A stretch of 29,001 nt of DNA from an uncultured Chromatiaceae bacterium (GCA_946482325.1 CAMLRA010000038.1:1-29001); one strand, 5' to 3'. Positions 15,838-26,416 are shown, counted from the stretch's first letter. A program made the numbers and translations. The notes: generated from the letters alone by a model not told the origin.

Positions 15838-17183
15838 CAGCTCGACTGATCATGGCTGCAGTCTTTGGCAGCTTCGCAACTAGTGCGGTGATAGCCCAAG
15901 TGTGGCAGGAAACGGCGGCCGGGGCGTTACAGCTGCAACCGGCCATGAACTTACCGACGGGCTGTGCTGGGAGTCATGCACCTTCATATCTCAGCGCACC
16001 CTTTAGCGGACATCCGCTGTATAACAGGGTGCAATTTGATGGCGGGCATTTTAGTTTTAGTGCGGATGGTGGTGTGGTACCTCTGCAAATAGTCCCATAT
16101 CAGTTCATGCCAATAGCAGGTGCTGCATCTGCTGGCTTGCGCTCGCACGCCGCTCTATGGGGGATGCGCAGTTCCGCTGCCAGCAGAGGTGCGTCAGCAC
16201 TGAGTTTATTCTGGCAAGATGACAGTGTGATTAGAGCGGCCCGGTTCACTTTGTCCCCGGTGCAGTGGCAACCCCAGTGGATGGCAAGTTACCAGCCATC
16301 AGCGATTCCTTGGCTATCAGTTCAATTGGCTGTGCAACGGCTGGCGGACGACCCGACCAACGAATGGCTGGTGTTACCTGGTGATGCTCAGGTGCCGGTC
16401 CGTTTATTTAATGCAAATAACGGTTTTCCCCGCCAATTGTCATTGCCGGCAACGATAGGGACTTTCGGGCTGCAACCATTGGCAGCAGATCCCGATCAGG
16501 ACGGACTGGCTGAACGCTTGTATCTGCTCAGTCAACAAGGGGCATTATGGCAATATGACTGGCAACACGGCAGTGGTTGGCGGGCAAGTCTGGTGGCAGA
16601 TTTGCAAAGCAGTGGCTGGGATTTCAGCGGGAGTCTGCAGCGTTTTTCCGCCCGCTGGCAATCAGTGAACGGCTGGCAGGATGGTGAAGTTTTTGTGATT
16701 CTGGCCCGCTCAGGCACAGACCATCGTCTGCTGGTGCTACGGCGCGGAACGAATCAGCAACAAGCACTGACTTTTGCAGATGTGACAGCCGCACCCGATT
16801 TGACCAAAGCCGGCTGGTACACTGAAGTTGTCGGCGCACCGCTGAGCCCCGCCAAACTACTCGCAGGTATTTTGTATCTGCCTGTCAAGGCAGATACAGG
16901 TTGTGCTGACGATGCCGTTTATGATCGGGTTCTGGCACTACAGCTGTATAGCGGTGCCGCAGCCTATGAGGAGTCTTTGTTACGCTTGCCCCAGCCAGTG
17001 CAGGCACCACTGAGGATGGTACAGTCGGCACAACAGCTGCAGCTCTGGTCCGGGTCCATCCCCATCATCTCGCAACTCGTGATGTTGAACTCAGCCTGTC
17101 TGATGTGTACCGAACCTCTCACCATCCAACATTTGCAAGGTCAGCAAACCATTGCCGTGTTTCGGCGCGAGCAGGTGTACTGA
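15834..17183 (+). CDS. Short PilY1-like secreted beta-propeller protein without vWA domain (cassette 3)
   Basis: A 449-residue protein with a signal peptide (about 1-22, ending AVIAQ) and an otherwise soluble, Trp/Gln-rich, beta-repeat sequence. The key match to PilY1 is the calcium-loop pattern D219-P-D-Q-D-G-L-A-E227, followed by LYLLSQQGALWQYDW, which parallels the DVDADGNTD ... GYVWKFDL segment of PilY1 at 823-846. No MIDAS motif or vWA domain is present. It holds the pilY1 position between PilX-like and PilE-like genes and has AAGGAGGGG before its ATG. A reduced PilY1 acting as a tip cap is the favoured reading. No activity can be named from sequence alone. Confidence 0.72.
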   Translation: MTARLIMAAVFGSFATSAVIAQVWQETAAGALQLQPAMNLPTGCAGSHAPSYLSAPFSGHPLYNRVQFDGGHFSFSADGGVVPLQIVPYQFMPIAGAASAGLRSHAALWGMRSSAASRGASALSLFWQDDSVIRAARFTLSPVQWQPQWMASYQPSAIPWLSVQLAVQRLADDPTNEWLVLPGDAQVPVRLFNANNGFPRQLSLPATIGTFGLQPLAADPDQDGLAERLYLLSQQGALWQYDWQHGSGWRASLVADLQSSGWDFSGSLQRFSARWQSVNGWQDGEVFVILARSGTDHRLLVLRRGTNQQQALTFADVTAAPDLTKAGWYTEVVGAPLSPAKLLAGILYLPVKADTGCADDAVYDRVLALQLYSGAAAYEESLLRLPQPVQAPLRMVQSAQQLQLWSGSIPIISQLVMLNSACLMCTEPLTIQHLQGQQTIAVFRREQVY

Positions 17184-17587
17184 TGAAAACTGCGACTTCC
17201 GCTTTTGTTTTGATTGAAATGATGGTTGTTGTGGCGTTGTTTGGTATTTTGCTGGCGATGATGGTGCCAGGCTATCAGCAGCAGGTACTGAACAGCTACC
17301 GCTTGGAGGCTACAGAGGAGTTATTACGCCTTGCCGTATTACAGCAGCAATTTTATCTGGAGCAACAATACTACACCGCAGCATTGTCATCTCTGCCTGC
17401 GCCGGACGACAGCTATCTGACCGCCAGCGGGCGCTATAAGATCTCGGCAGTGGCTACAGCGCAAAGTTTTGTTCTGCAAGCCGAAGCGGTTGGGCCACAG
17501 CGCAAAGATCTGGCATGTCAGTGGTTTCGTCTGGACCAAACAGGCCAAAAGCTCAGCAGCCCCACGGCCGATTGCTGGCGTTTTTAA
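17183..17587 (+). CDS. PilE-like minor pilin with Ala at cleavage site (cassette 3)
   Basis: A 134-residue pilin. The leader MKTATSA ends in Ala rather than Gly directly before the helix FVLIEMMVVVALFGILLAMMVPGYQ; Glu +5 is intact. The globular part is PilE-like: EATEELLRLAVLQQQFYLEQQYYTAAL, split around residues 40-66, then LQAEAVGPQRKDLACQWFRLDQTGQ and a terminal Cys (ADCWRF), parallel to the other two PilE-like proteins. The ATG overlaps the stop of the PilY1-like gene (TGATG). Its stop overlaps that of the convergent fimT-like gene by four bases. Ala -1 is known to be tolerated poorly to moderately by PilD-type peptidases, so processing may be slow. Confidence 0.82.
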   Translation: MKTATSAFVLIEMMVVVALFGILLAMMVPGYQQQVLNSYRLEATEELLRLAVLQQQFYLEQQYYTAALSSLPAPDDSYLTASGRYKISAVATAQSFVLQAEAVGPQRKDLACQWFRLDQTGQKLSSPTADCWRF

Positions 17588-18108
17588 TACGGACAGGGTT
17601 GCTCATGCCACTGCAGCTGGCTGCGCCCGCTCTGACTGACACTCAGGCTGGCGTACCAGCGATATTGCGCCACACAATAAATGAAAGTGCCATTTTGCAG
17701 CGCGTTCAGACTGCCATCGGCCCGAAATTCCAGCAGTTCCCGATTGTAAAATAAGTGATGGTCAGGTCGTAATGCATCGATTTGTTGCAAAGCCGCATTG
17801 CCAGGTGAGGCATCAAAGATCTGTACGGGCGTCTCACTCCAGCGCCCGTCACATTGTTGTAACTGGCGGGGGCAGACTGTGACTATGCTGCCCAGACTCA
17901 CCGCCTGCACTCTGGCGAAGCTGAGCTGCTGGCGAAATTGCTGCATAAAACTTTCGGCTTGTTGCCTGGCAAAAAGTTCAGTCAGACTGGGTAATGCCAA
18001 CAGTGACATCACGGCGAAAATCGCCAGACAGACTAAAAGTTCTGTGAGGGAAAATCCGCCGGTTGCGGTAACGGTTGCGGTTGCTGGGCTTGAGCGTAGT
18101 AGGTCCAT
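17584..18108 (-). CDS. FimT/GspH-family minor pilin, convergent to cassette 3
   Basis: A 174-residue GspH-family pilin on the minus strand. The leader is long (18 residues, Ala/Thr-rich, ending TATGG) and the helix is FSLTELLVCLAIFAVMSLLALPSL, with Gly -1 and Glu +5. The family signature SFMQQFRQQLSFARVQAVSLGS is clear, followed by a beta domain with Cys (TVCPRQLQQC, FIYCVAQ, EQPCPY). The ATG at 18108 has AGGAA upstream; a longer frame to 18378 lacks pilin features and runs into nadE. It supplies the FimT/FimU function that cassette 3 otherwise lacks. A perfect TTGACA on the minus strand (18162-18157) could be its -35, but the -10 is poor. Confidence 0.85.
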   Translation of the reverse strand: MDLLRSSPATATVTATGGFSLTELLVCLAIFAVMSLLALPSLTELFARQQAESFMQQFRQQLSFARVQAVSLGSIVTVCPRQLQQCDGRWSETPVQIFDASPGNAALQQIDALRPDHHLFYNRELLEFRADGSLNALQNGTFIYCVAQYRWYASLSVSQSGRSQLQWHEQPCPY

Positions 18109-18234
18109 GGCTTGTTCCTGTGTTTCGGTTCCGTGAAGACACTTGTTTACCTTAGTTGTCAAACCACGGGCTTGCAAGGCGGTTGCCGGTACCGGATATC
18201 TCTGGCCTGTCAACTGGGAACCATCCAGTGTGGT

Positions 18235-18263
18235 TTGAGAAAACAGCGAAAAATCGCTACCAT
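18235..18263 (+). promoter_or_regulatory. Candidate sigma-70 promoter for nadE-glnB-pqi
   Basis: TTGAGA (18235-18240, five of six) and TACCAT (18258-18263, four of six) are 17 bases apart in the 186-bp divergent gap between the fimT-like gene and nadE. The rest of the gap shows no gene. Confidence 0.4.
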
Positions 18264-18294
18264 AGCGCCCAAGTTGTTGTACAGGCACCCTGAT

Positions 18295-20264
<1,970 letters not shown>

Positions 20265-20269
20265 AGCCA

Positions 20270-21598
20270 GTGTCTGCCAGCCTGGTGTCAGACTCATCAA
20301 TGGCACCGGTTCCGGCGTCGCAGCAAGCGACGCCCGCGGAGCTGGTGTTGTGCCGTTATTGCGATTTATTACAACACTTGCCGGCGCTGGCCGATGGTGA
20401 AGAAGCCCACTGTAGCCGCTGCGGTCATGAATTAGATGCGCGGCAGCGTGAATCGGCGTTAAGACCAATTTTATACGCCTTTTCCGCGCTTTTTATGCTG
20501 GTGCTGACCAATCTGTTTCCATTTGTCGGGATGGATGCGGCCGGCAGCCATCGTGACATGACTTTCCTTGATACGTCTGCAGTGTTACTGGATGAAGATT
20601 ATCCCTGGCTGGCAGTGTTAGTTTGGCTTTTTATCCAGGCCATTCCGGCCTTTTGTATGATTGCCATTATCTATTTGAAACTGGGAATGTTTTACCAGTT
20701 ACCGGCCTTGGTTCAGGTGGCTCGTCTGCTGTATGCGCTGAAGCCCTGGAGCATGGTCGATATTTTTCTGATGGGCTTGCTGGTCAGTTTTGTGAAGTTG
20801 CTGACCCATTTTGAGCTGACGCTCGGTATGAGTTTTTGGGCCTTTTGTGGTTTTTGTCTGCTGCATTTGCGCACTTTTCAGGTGGTGGACCGGCACGAAC
20901 TCTGGTCGCGCATCGCGCCGGCGCCACAACCGGTGTCCGGTGCTGTGGCAGGCCTCACCGGGCTCAGCCAGCAACTGAAAGTCTGTCAGTGCTGTACTGC
21001 TTTAGTGCCGCTGGCGGAGCTGCGCTGCAGCCGCTGTGGCAGCAAAGTGCGGGCGCGTATTCCGGCCAGTGTACAAAAGACTATCGCGCTGTTGGTCACT
21101 GCGACCATTTTGTATATTCCGGCGAATTTACTGACCATGATGGAGACGGTTTCACTGGGCGACAGCATCGAATCGACCATTATCAGCGGTATTTTGCTGA
21201 TGTGGGCGGACGGCGCTTATCCGGTGGCGATTGTGGTGCTGCTGGCGAGTGTGGTGGTGCCTATTGTCAAAATCGTTGTGATGTTCTGGTTATGTTATCT
21301 GACGACGCTGCCGCTGTCTGAGCGCAGCAAACACGGTACCTGGGTCTATCCGGTGGTGGACTGGATTGGCCGCTGGTCGATGGTTGATGTGCTGGTGGTG
21401 GCGATTCTGGCTGCGCTGGTGCGCTTCGACAGCCTCGTCGGTGTTTACCCGGGCGCTGCGACTTTTGTGTTTGCTGCCGTGGTGATAGTGACAATGCTGG
21501 CGGCGATGAGTTTTGATCCACGCTTATTATGGGACCCGAGTCCTGCAGAAATGGAGTTACAAAGTGACAAACAGTCCGGTACAGGCCACAGTACGTAA
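20270..21598 (+). CDS. pqiA: Paraquat-inducible protein A (membrane partner of MCE transporter)
   Basis: A 442-residue inner-membrane protein with two repeats of the PqiA domain. Each begins with a zinc-ribbon-like Cys motif (C28/C31/C48/C51 and C239/C242/C253/C256) and carries about four membrane helices, including the conserved KPWSMVDIFLMG and its second-repeat equivalent IGRWSMVDVLVV. It works with PqiB and PqiC in lipid traffic across the envelope. The start is uncertain: GTG at 20270 or ATG at 20300; neither has a clear ribosome binding site. The 3' end overlaps pqiB by 35 bases. The operon is SoxS-responsive in E. coli; nothing here shows that. Confidence 0.94.
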   Translation: MSASLVSDSSMAPVPASQQATPAELVLCRYCDLLQHLPALADGEEAHCSRCGHELDARQRESALRPILYAFSALFMLVLTNLFPFVGMDAAGSHRDMTFLDTSAVLLDEDYPWLAVLVWLFIQAIPAFCMIAIIYLKLGMFYQLPALVQVARLLYALKPWSMVDIFLMGLLVSFVKLLTHFELTLGMSFWAFCGFCLLHLRTFQVVDRHELWSRIAPAPQPVSGAVAGLTGLSQQLKVCQCCTALVPLAELRCSRCGSKVRARIPASVQKTIALLVTATILYIPANLLTMMETVSLGDSIESTIISGILLMWADGAYPVAIVVLLASVVVPIVKIVVMFWLCYLTTLPLSERSKHGTWVYPVVDWIGRWSMVDVLVVAILAALVRFDSLVGVYPGAATFVFAAVVIVTMLAAMSFDPRLLWDPSPAEMELQSDKQSGTGHST

Positions 21599-23360
21599 AA
21601 TCAGCCAATGGTCACCGATCTGGATAGTACCGGTCGCCGCTGTGTTGATCGGCAGCTGGATGCTATATCACACCTTTCAGAATCAGGGGCCGACAGTGAC
21701 GCTGCTGGCGAGCAACGCTGAAGGCATTATTTCCGGCAAAACTCAGATCAAAAGCCGCAGTGTCGACGTTGGTAAAGTGGTCTCGGTGGAATTGTCGCAG
21801 GATTTAAAACAGGTGGTGATCCGGGCGCGGATGAATCCGGGCACTGCCAATTTGCTGAACGATGAATCCCAGCTCTGGGTGGTCAAACCTACTATCGGTC
21901 GCGGTGGTGTCAGTGGTCTCAACACGCTGTTGTCCGGCGCTTATATTGAATTGCAGCCTGGCAAAGGCAATAGCGGAAAATACTTCTTTGAACTGTTGGA
22001 AACGCCACCCATTGCGCCACCGGATGCTCCGGGTGTCCGTATTTTCTTAAGCAGCAGCGATGCTGCAGCGCTCGCCGTCGGTGACCCGATTTTATATCGC
22101 GGCTATGACGTTGGTACCGTTGAGCGCAGCGAATTCGACATGCAAAAACGCAATATGCGCTATCAGCTGTTTATCCGCGCGCCTTATGATGCGTTAGTTA
22201 CCGAAAACGTCCGTTTCTGGAAATCGTCCGGTATGGCGCTCGATATGTCGGCGGAAGGGGTACGGATTGAGATGGCGTCTATGGCGACTTTGCTCGGCGG
22301 TGGCGTAACTTTTGATGTGCTCGACGGCTGGCCGGCCGGCAACAAAGCCGCGAACAACACCGACTTCCAGCTGTTTGAGAACCGCAAAAGTATTCAGGAT
22401 GGTCTGTATAACGAGTATCTCGAGTACCTGCTGTTTTTCGACGAATCTATTCGTGGCCTGACTGCCGGCGCGCCGGTGGAATATCGGGGCGTGCGCGTCG
22501 GTACTGTCACTTCGGTACCTTATTTCTTTAATATGAAAAACCCGCTGCAGGTGGCTTTTAACAAAGGCATCCCGGTGTTGATCCGGATTGAAACCGGCCG
22601 GCTGTACGACAATCTGACGTTGCCGCAACTCCAGGCAGAACTGGATCAGGCGGTCAGTCTTGGCCTGCGCGCCGTGCTGAAAACCGGCAATCTGCTGACT
22701 GGCGGTTTGTATATCGATTTAAATCAGCAGGAAGGCGCTGAAACCAAAGCAGCGTCTGCGCCGGCTTCCGTTGCGGCCAGTCCTGTCGCAATCAGTCCTG
22801 TCGTAGAAAATTCAGCGTCAACAACTCAGACTGAGACTGTGGCTTCTACAGCGGAACAACCGGCAGCAGCGCCAAGCGTCGTTGCTACACCACTGCTGCC
22901 TGAACCATTACCTGAATTTGCCGGTTATAAAATTTTGCCTACCAGCCGCAGTGGCCTTGGTCATATCGAACAAAAGGTGCTGCAGGCGCTGGATAAAATT
23001 AATAATCTGCCGGTGGAACAAGTGTTGGCCGACAGCTCTGCCACTCTCAATGCGACCAAAGATCTGATGCAGCAAAGCCAACAGCTGGTGCAAAGCCTGG
23101 ATGCGCTGGTTAAAGCCGACGCCACGCAAAAATTGCCCGCCGAAGTGAATAAAAGCCTGGCAGATTTACGCAAAACGCTGGCCGGTTTAAGCCCGGGCTC
23201 ACCGGTGTATGAACGCATCAACAGTAATTTGCAGGCGATGGACAAAGTGCTACGTGACTTGCAGCCGGTGGTGCAGACGCTGAACCAACAAAGTAACGCG
23301 CTGATCATCAGCGCCGATCCGGCGGCAGATCCGGAACCAGAACAAGGAAATGAACCATGA
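21564..23360 (+). CDS. pqiB: PqiB, three-MCE-domain periplasmic lipid-transport protein
   Basis: A 598-residue protein anchored by one N-terminal helix (about 17-35, SPIWIVPVAAVLIGSWMLY). Three MCE domains follow, with cores at NAEGIISGKTQIKSRSVDVG, SSDAAALAVGDPILYRGYDVG and ESIRGLTAGAPVEYRGVRVG. A low-complexity Ala/Pro/Ser/Thr segment (about 390-450) then leads to a Gln/Leu-rich coiled-coil region. E. coli PqiB uses such a C-terminal needle to reach the outer membrane; here the flexible linker is longer. GTG at 21564 was chosen because GGAG lies seven bases upstream; a TTG at 21513 is unlikely. It ends in an ATGA overlap with pqiC. Confidence 0.95.
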   Translation: MTNSPVQATVRKISQWSPIWIVPVAAVLIGSWMLYHTFQNQGPTVTLLASNAEGIISGKTQIKSRSVDVGKVVSVELSQDLKQVVIRARMNPGTANLLNDESQLWVVKPTIGRGGVSGLNTLLSGAYIELQPGKGNSGKYFFELLETPPIAPPDAPGVRIFLSSSDAAALAVGDPILYRGYDVGTVERSEFDMQKRNMRYQLFIRAPYDALVTENVRFWKSSGMALDMSAEGVRIEMASMATLLGGGVTFDVLDGWPAGNKAANNTDFQLFENRKSIQDGLYNEYLEYLLFFDESIRGLTAGAPVEYRGVRVGTVTSVPYFFNMKNPLQVAFNKGIPVLIRIETGRLYDNLTLPQLQAELDQAVSLGLRAVLKTGNLLTGGLYIDLNQQEGAETKAASAPASVAASPVAISPVVENSASTTQTETVASTAEQPAAAPSVVATPLLPEPLPEFAGYKILPTSRSGLGHIEQKVLQALDKINNLPVEQVLADSSATLNATKDLMQQSQQLVQSLDALVKADATQKLPAEVNKSLADLRKTLAGLSPGSPVYERINSNLQAMDKVLRDLQPVVQTLNQQSNALIISADPAADPEPEQGNEP

Positions 23361-23950
23361 AAGCAGGATTTTTTCTAAGCGGGATCACCGCACTGGCCAC
23401 TATGACCTTAGTGGCAGCCTGCAGTTCGTCGGTGGAGCTGCGGTATTATCAGTTACCCCAAACCGCTATGGTCACAGCGCCACCCGCAGCCAATGCGCCG
23501 GTACTTTATGTTGAGCCGGTGATGGTAGCCTCATTTCTCAATACCAATGCGTTGATTTTGCAGACTTCCGCCGTCGAGTTACACAAAACGACGCAGCATC
23601 AGTGGGCCGAGGCGTTAGACCAACAGTTGCAACGTATACTCGTCAGCGGACTACAGCAGGCGTTACCCGGCTATCGGGTGACCAGTCAACAGCCAGGCAG
23701 CAATGCGGTGCGGCTGTTAGTGCAGGTGGAGCAGTTCCATGGTCAGCAGCAGGGCATCGCGCTGGTCAGCGGCCGTTTCCATTTACTGAAGGGTGATCAG
23801 GTGCAGAGCCAGAGTTTTCAGCTGCAATTGCCACAGCCAGAAGAAGGTTATCCGGCGTTGGTGGACACGCTGGGGCAAGGTTGGCAACAGGCCATCACGC
23901 AGTTTGCTGCAGCAGTGGCTAGCTTCGCACCTGTTACAGCAGCACAATAA
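23357..23950 (+). CDS. pqiC: PqiC-type outer-membrane lipoprotein
   Basis: A 197-residue ABC-type transport auxiliary lipoprotein (DUF330 family). The signal peptide ends in the lipobox LVAAC with lipidated C22; Ser follows at +2, so outer-membrane sorting is expected. The core shows VELRYYQLPQ, VLYVEPVMVASFLNTNALILQ and the long HQWAEALDQQLQRILVSGLQQAL helix, split across residues 80-103. It caps the PqiB needle at the outer membrane in E. coli. The ATG overlaps the pqiB stop by four bases. The gene faces anmK with a 24-base gap that shows no clear terminator. Confidence 0.93.
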   Translation: MKAGFFLSGITALATMTLVAACSSSVELRYYQLPQTAMVTAPPAANAPVLYVEPVMVASFLNTNALILQTSAVELHKTTQHQWAEALDQQLQRILVSGLQQALPGYRVTSQQPGSNAVRLLVQVEQFHGQQQGIALVSGRFHLLKGDQVQSQSFQLQLPQPEEGYPALVDTLGQGWQQAITQFAAAVASFAPVTAAQ

Positions 23951-23974
23951 GTCGCCGACCGGTATGGCGTTGGA

Positions 23975-25105
23975 TTAGGGCGTGTAACGCACGCCCAAAA
24001 CCAACGACTGGCTGGCTCCCGTCACTGCGGGGACATTACCGGGAATTTGCTGGTCATAAGCATAAGCCAACCAGGCAAAAGCCATAGCTTCGACCCAGTC
24101 CGGATGTACGCCCAGCGCTTCCGTGGTTTTAATCTGACACTGCGGCAGCAGTTCTGCCAAATCCTGCAGTAGCACAGCGTTGTGCGCGCCACCACCACAG
24201 ACATAAATCTCCGACACCACAAAACGGCTGATAGCTAAAGCAATAGTGCCGGCGCTAAAGCGGCTTAAGGTGCGCTGTACATCAGCAGCAGCCGGCATGT
24301 TACCCGTCGCCGCCTGCAGTTGCTGCAGCTGTTGTTGCAGCCAAGTCAGCTGAAAGTATTCGCGACCGGTACTTTTCGGCCCGGTTTGCTGGAAATAGGG
24401 GTCGCTCAGTAATAGTCCGAGTAACGCGGCATCCAGCTTGCCACTCGCCGCATAAGCACCATTAGCGTCAAACGCCTTGCCTTGTTGCAGTTCAATCCAG
24501 TTGTCGAGCAAACAATTACCGGGGCCGGTGTCAAAGCCCTGCACCGGCTGATGCGGTAACAACAGTGTGATATTAGCGATACCGCCAATGTTCAGGATAC
24601 AGCGGCCCTGGTCACGGGCTGCGAAAATCGCCTGATGAAAGGCCGGCACTAAAGGCGCGCCCTGGCCGCCATAAGCGATATCCTTACGGCGAAAATCGGC
24701 GATGACCGGGATTTGGGTCAGCATGGCGAGACGATGCTGGTCGCCAATCTGGTAACTGAAGGGCTGGCGGGCGTTTGGTCTGTGTCGGATCGTCTGACCA
24801 TGGCAGCCGATCGCGACGATCCTTGTTGGATCAACCTGCGCTTGTTGCAACAGTTGCTGCACCGCTACGGCATAACAGTCAGCTAAATCAGCTTCAGCCA
24901 GACCCAGCCGTTCGATTTCATTGGCACCAGGCTGGGCTAAAAGTGCTAATTCGGCTTTTAATTCAGCAGGGTAGGGCAGGCATAAGCTGTGAACAAGCTT
25001 GGGATAAGCTGCGGAGAAATCTACCAGCACCACATCAACACCATCCAGGCTGGTGCCTGACATGATGCCGATGTAGAGGGCTTCATTGGAATAGTCGGTC
25101 GTCAC
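23975..25105 (-). CDS. anmK: Anhydro-N-acetylmuramic acid kinase
   Basis: A sugar kinase of about 376 residues that phosphorylates and opens 1,6-anhydro-MurNAc during peptidoglycan recycling in the cytoplasm. Family motifs are clear: IGIMSGTSLDGVDVVLVD at the N-terminus, IGCHGQTIRHRP, VIADFRRKDIAYGGQGAPLVP (split here across the motif), NIGGIANITLL, FDTGPGNCLLD and the late YVCGGGAHNAVLL phosphate-binding segment. The start is GTG 25105 or TTG 25111; no ribosome binding site separates them. It lies directly behind the M23 peptidase stop, so both may be co-transcribed; both act in cell-wall turnover. Confidence 0.95.
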   Translation of the reverse strand: MTTDYSNEALYIGIMSGTSLDGVDVVLVDFSAAYPKLVHSLCLPYPAELKAELALLAQPGANEIERLGLAEADLADCYAVAVQQLLQQAQVDPTRIVAIGCHGQTIRHRPNARQPFSYQIGDQHRLAMLTQIPVIADFRRKDIAYGGQGAPLVPAFHQAIFAARDQGRCILNIGGIANITLLLPHQPVQGFDTGPGNCLLDNWIELQQGKAFDANGAYAASGKLDAALLGLLLSDPYFQQTGPKSTGREYFQLTWLQQQLQQLQAATGNMPAAADVQRTLSRFSAGTIALAISRFVVSEIYVCGGGAHNAVLLQDLAELLPQCQIKTTEALGVHPDWVEAMAFAWLAYAYDQQIPGNVPAVTGASQSLVLGVRYTP

Positions 25106-25111
25106 AACCAA

Positions 25112-26416
25112 TTATTGGTTGGCAGCCAGTACCACACGCTCATGAGCTTTGAGCTGGGCGATTTGCTGTTTGGCGTTTTTAGTGAACTCAACCCGGGCCA
25201 CGCCTTGCAGCGGTTCGGCTTGTGGCAGTTTCACCGTACGTGGGTTCCGGTGCACGCCACCAACAACGAATTCATAATGCAGGTGCGCGCCGGTAACACG
25301 GCCGGTTGCGCCCAACCGGCCAACGATGTCACCTTGTTTGACTTTGTCGCCACGTTTGACGTCGCGTTTAGACAAGTGCAAGTACTTGGTGACGATGCCG
25401 TTGGAGTGCTGGATCACCACATAGTTACCGTTGGCGCCTTTCATTGCCGATTCAATCACTTTGCCATCACCGGCCGCCATAATTGGTGTGCCCATTGGCG
25501 CAACATAATCAACACCGTTGTGGGCTTTGATTTTACCGAGGACAGGGTGTAAACGACGTGGATTAAAGTTGGAGCTGACATAGCGGAAGTTAACAGGTGC
25601 GCGCAGGAAAGCCTGTCGCATCGAACCGCCGTCCGGCTTATAGAAGTTGCCGTCGGTGTGACGCACTGCCTGATACAGTTGGCCCTGGTTCTGGAACTGG
25701 GCGGCAACGATAGCGCCGTTACCGATAAACTGGCCTTCAGCATACTGACGCTCAAACATCACGCTGAAAGAGTCGCCTGAGCGAATGTCTAACGCGAAGT
25801 CGATGTCATAACCGAACACGTTGGCAAGGTCGATGATTTGGGCTTCAGATAAACCGGCGTTCATCGCTGAACCCCAGAAGCTGCCGCTGATGATGCCGGC
25901 GACGACTTCAGTGCGGGTTTCAATCTCTTTTTGCAGTTGTTTGGCAACAAACTGGCCGTCGTCACCACGGGTGATGCGCAGGGTTTTCAGGTTACTGAGG
26001 TTGTAACGCAGTTCCTGTAATTTTCCTTCAGCATCCAGACCAAACTCGACCTGTACACCCGGGAACAGCCGGGTCAGGTTTTTTGCGCCTTTGCCGGCAT
26101 CTAACACGGCTTGCATGGTTTGAGCGTCAATTTTGGCGCGTTTGAACACTGAGCCTAAAATGTCGCCTTTTTTCACTTCAACGGAGATCCACTCTAGCGA
26201 GTTATCTTCGGTTGGGATGGTGGTTTCAGCAGTTTGTGGCAGGGAATCAGTGACAACAGGCACAGCAAGGCTATAACGCTTGCCGACTTCTAAACTGGAT
26301 TTTTCACTGTCTTTGGACGCTTCGGCTTTTTCCGATGGTAAAAGCAGCGTCACAGACAAAATAGTGGCCAATGTGGCTATCAGAACACGGTGCGGAGTAG
26401 GCAAAGATGAAATCAT
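25112..26416 (-). CDS. mepM: M23-family murein DD-endopeptidase (MepM-like)
   Basis: A 434-residue periplasmic or membrane-anchored peptidoglycan hydrolase. The N-terminus (SSLPTPHRVLIATLATILSV) resembles that of E. coli MepM and gives a single membrane anchor or signal. A LysM/OapA-like segment (VEVKKGDILGSVFKRAKI) is followed by a Csd3-type middle region and the LytM domain. Zinc residues are H299 and D303 (HNGVDY), H347 (YLHLS) and the HLHYE motif at 378-382. It cleaves cross-links in other bacteria to let new wall material in. The ATG at 26416 matches the E. coli start region; an upstream ATG at 26467 is possible. It is divergent from tyrS. Confidence 0.92.
   Translation of the reverse strand: MISSLPTPHRVLIATLATILSVTLLLPSEKAEASKDSEKSSLEVGKRYSLAVPVVTDSLPQTAETTIPTEDNSLEWISVEVKKGDILGSVFKRAKIDAQTMQAVLDAGKGAKNLTRLFPGVQVEFGLDAEGKLQELRYNLSNLKTLRITRGDDGQFVAKQLQKEIETRTEVVAGIISGSFWGSAMNAGLSEAQIIDLANVFGYDIDFALDIRSGDSFSVMFERQYAEGQFIGNGAIVAAQFQNQGQLYQAVRHTDGNFYKPDGGSMRQAFLRAPVNFRYVSSNFNPRRLHPVLGKIKAHNGVDYVAPMGTPIMAAGDGKVIESAMKGANGNYVVIQHSNGIVTKYLHLSKRDVKRGDKVKQGDIVGRLGATGRVTGAHLHYEFVVGGVHRNPRTVKLPQAEPLQGVARVEFTKNAKQQIAQLKAHERVVLAANQ

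Noticed and set aside
4428..18108. Genomic island inserted by a mobile element
   Set aside because: No integrase, transposase, tRNA or direct repeat is seen at the borders, and the position beside ispH matches the conserved locus in Pseudomonas.
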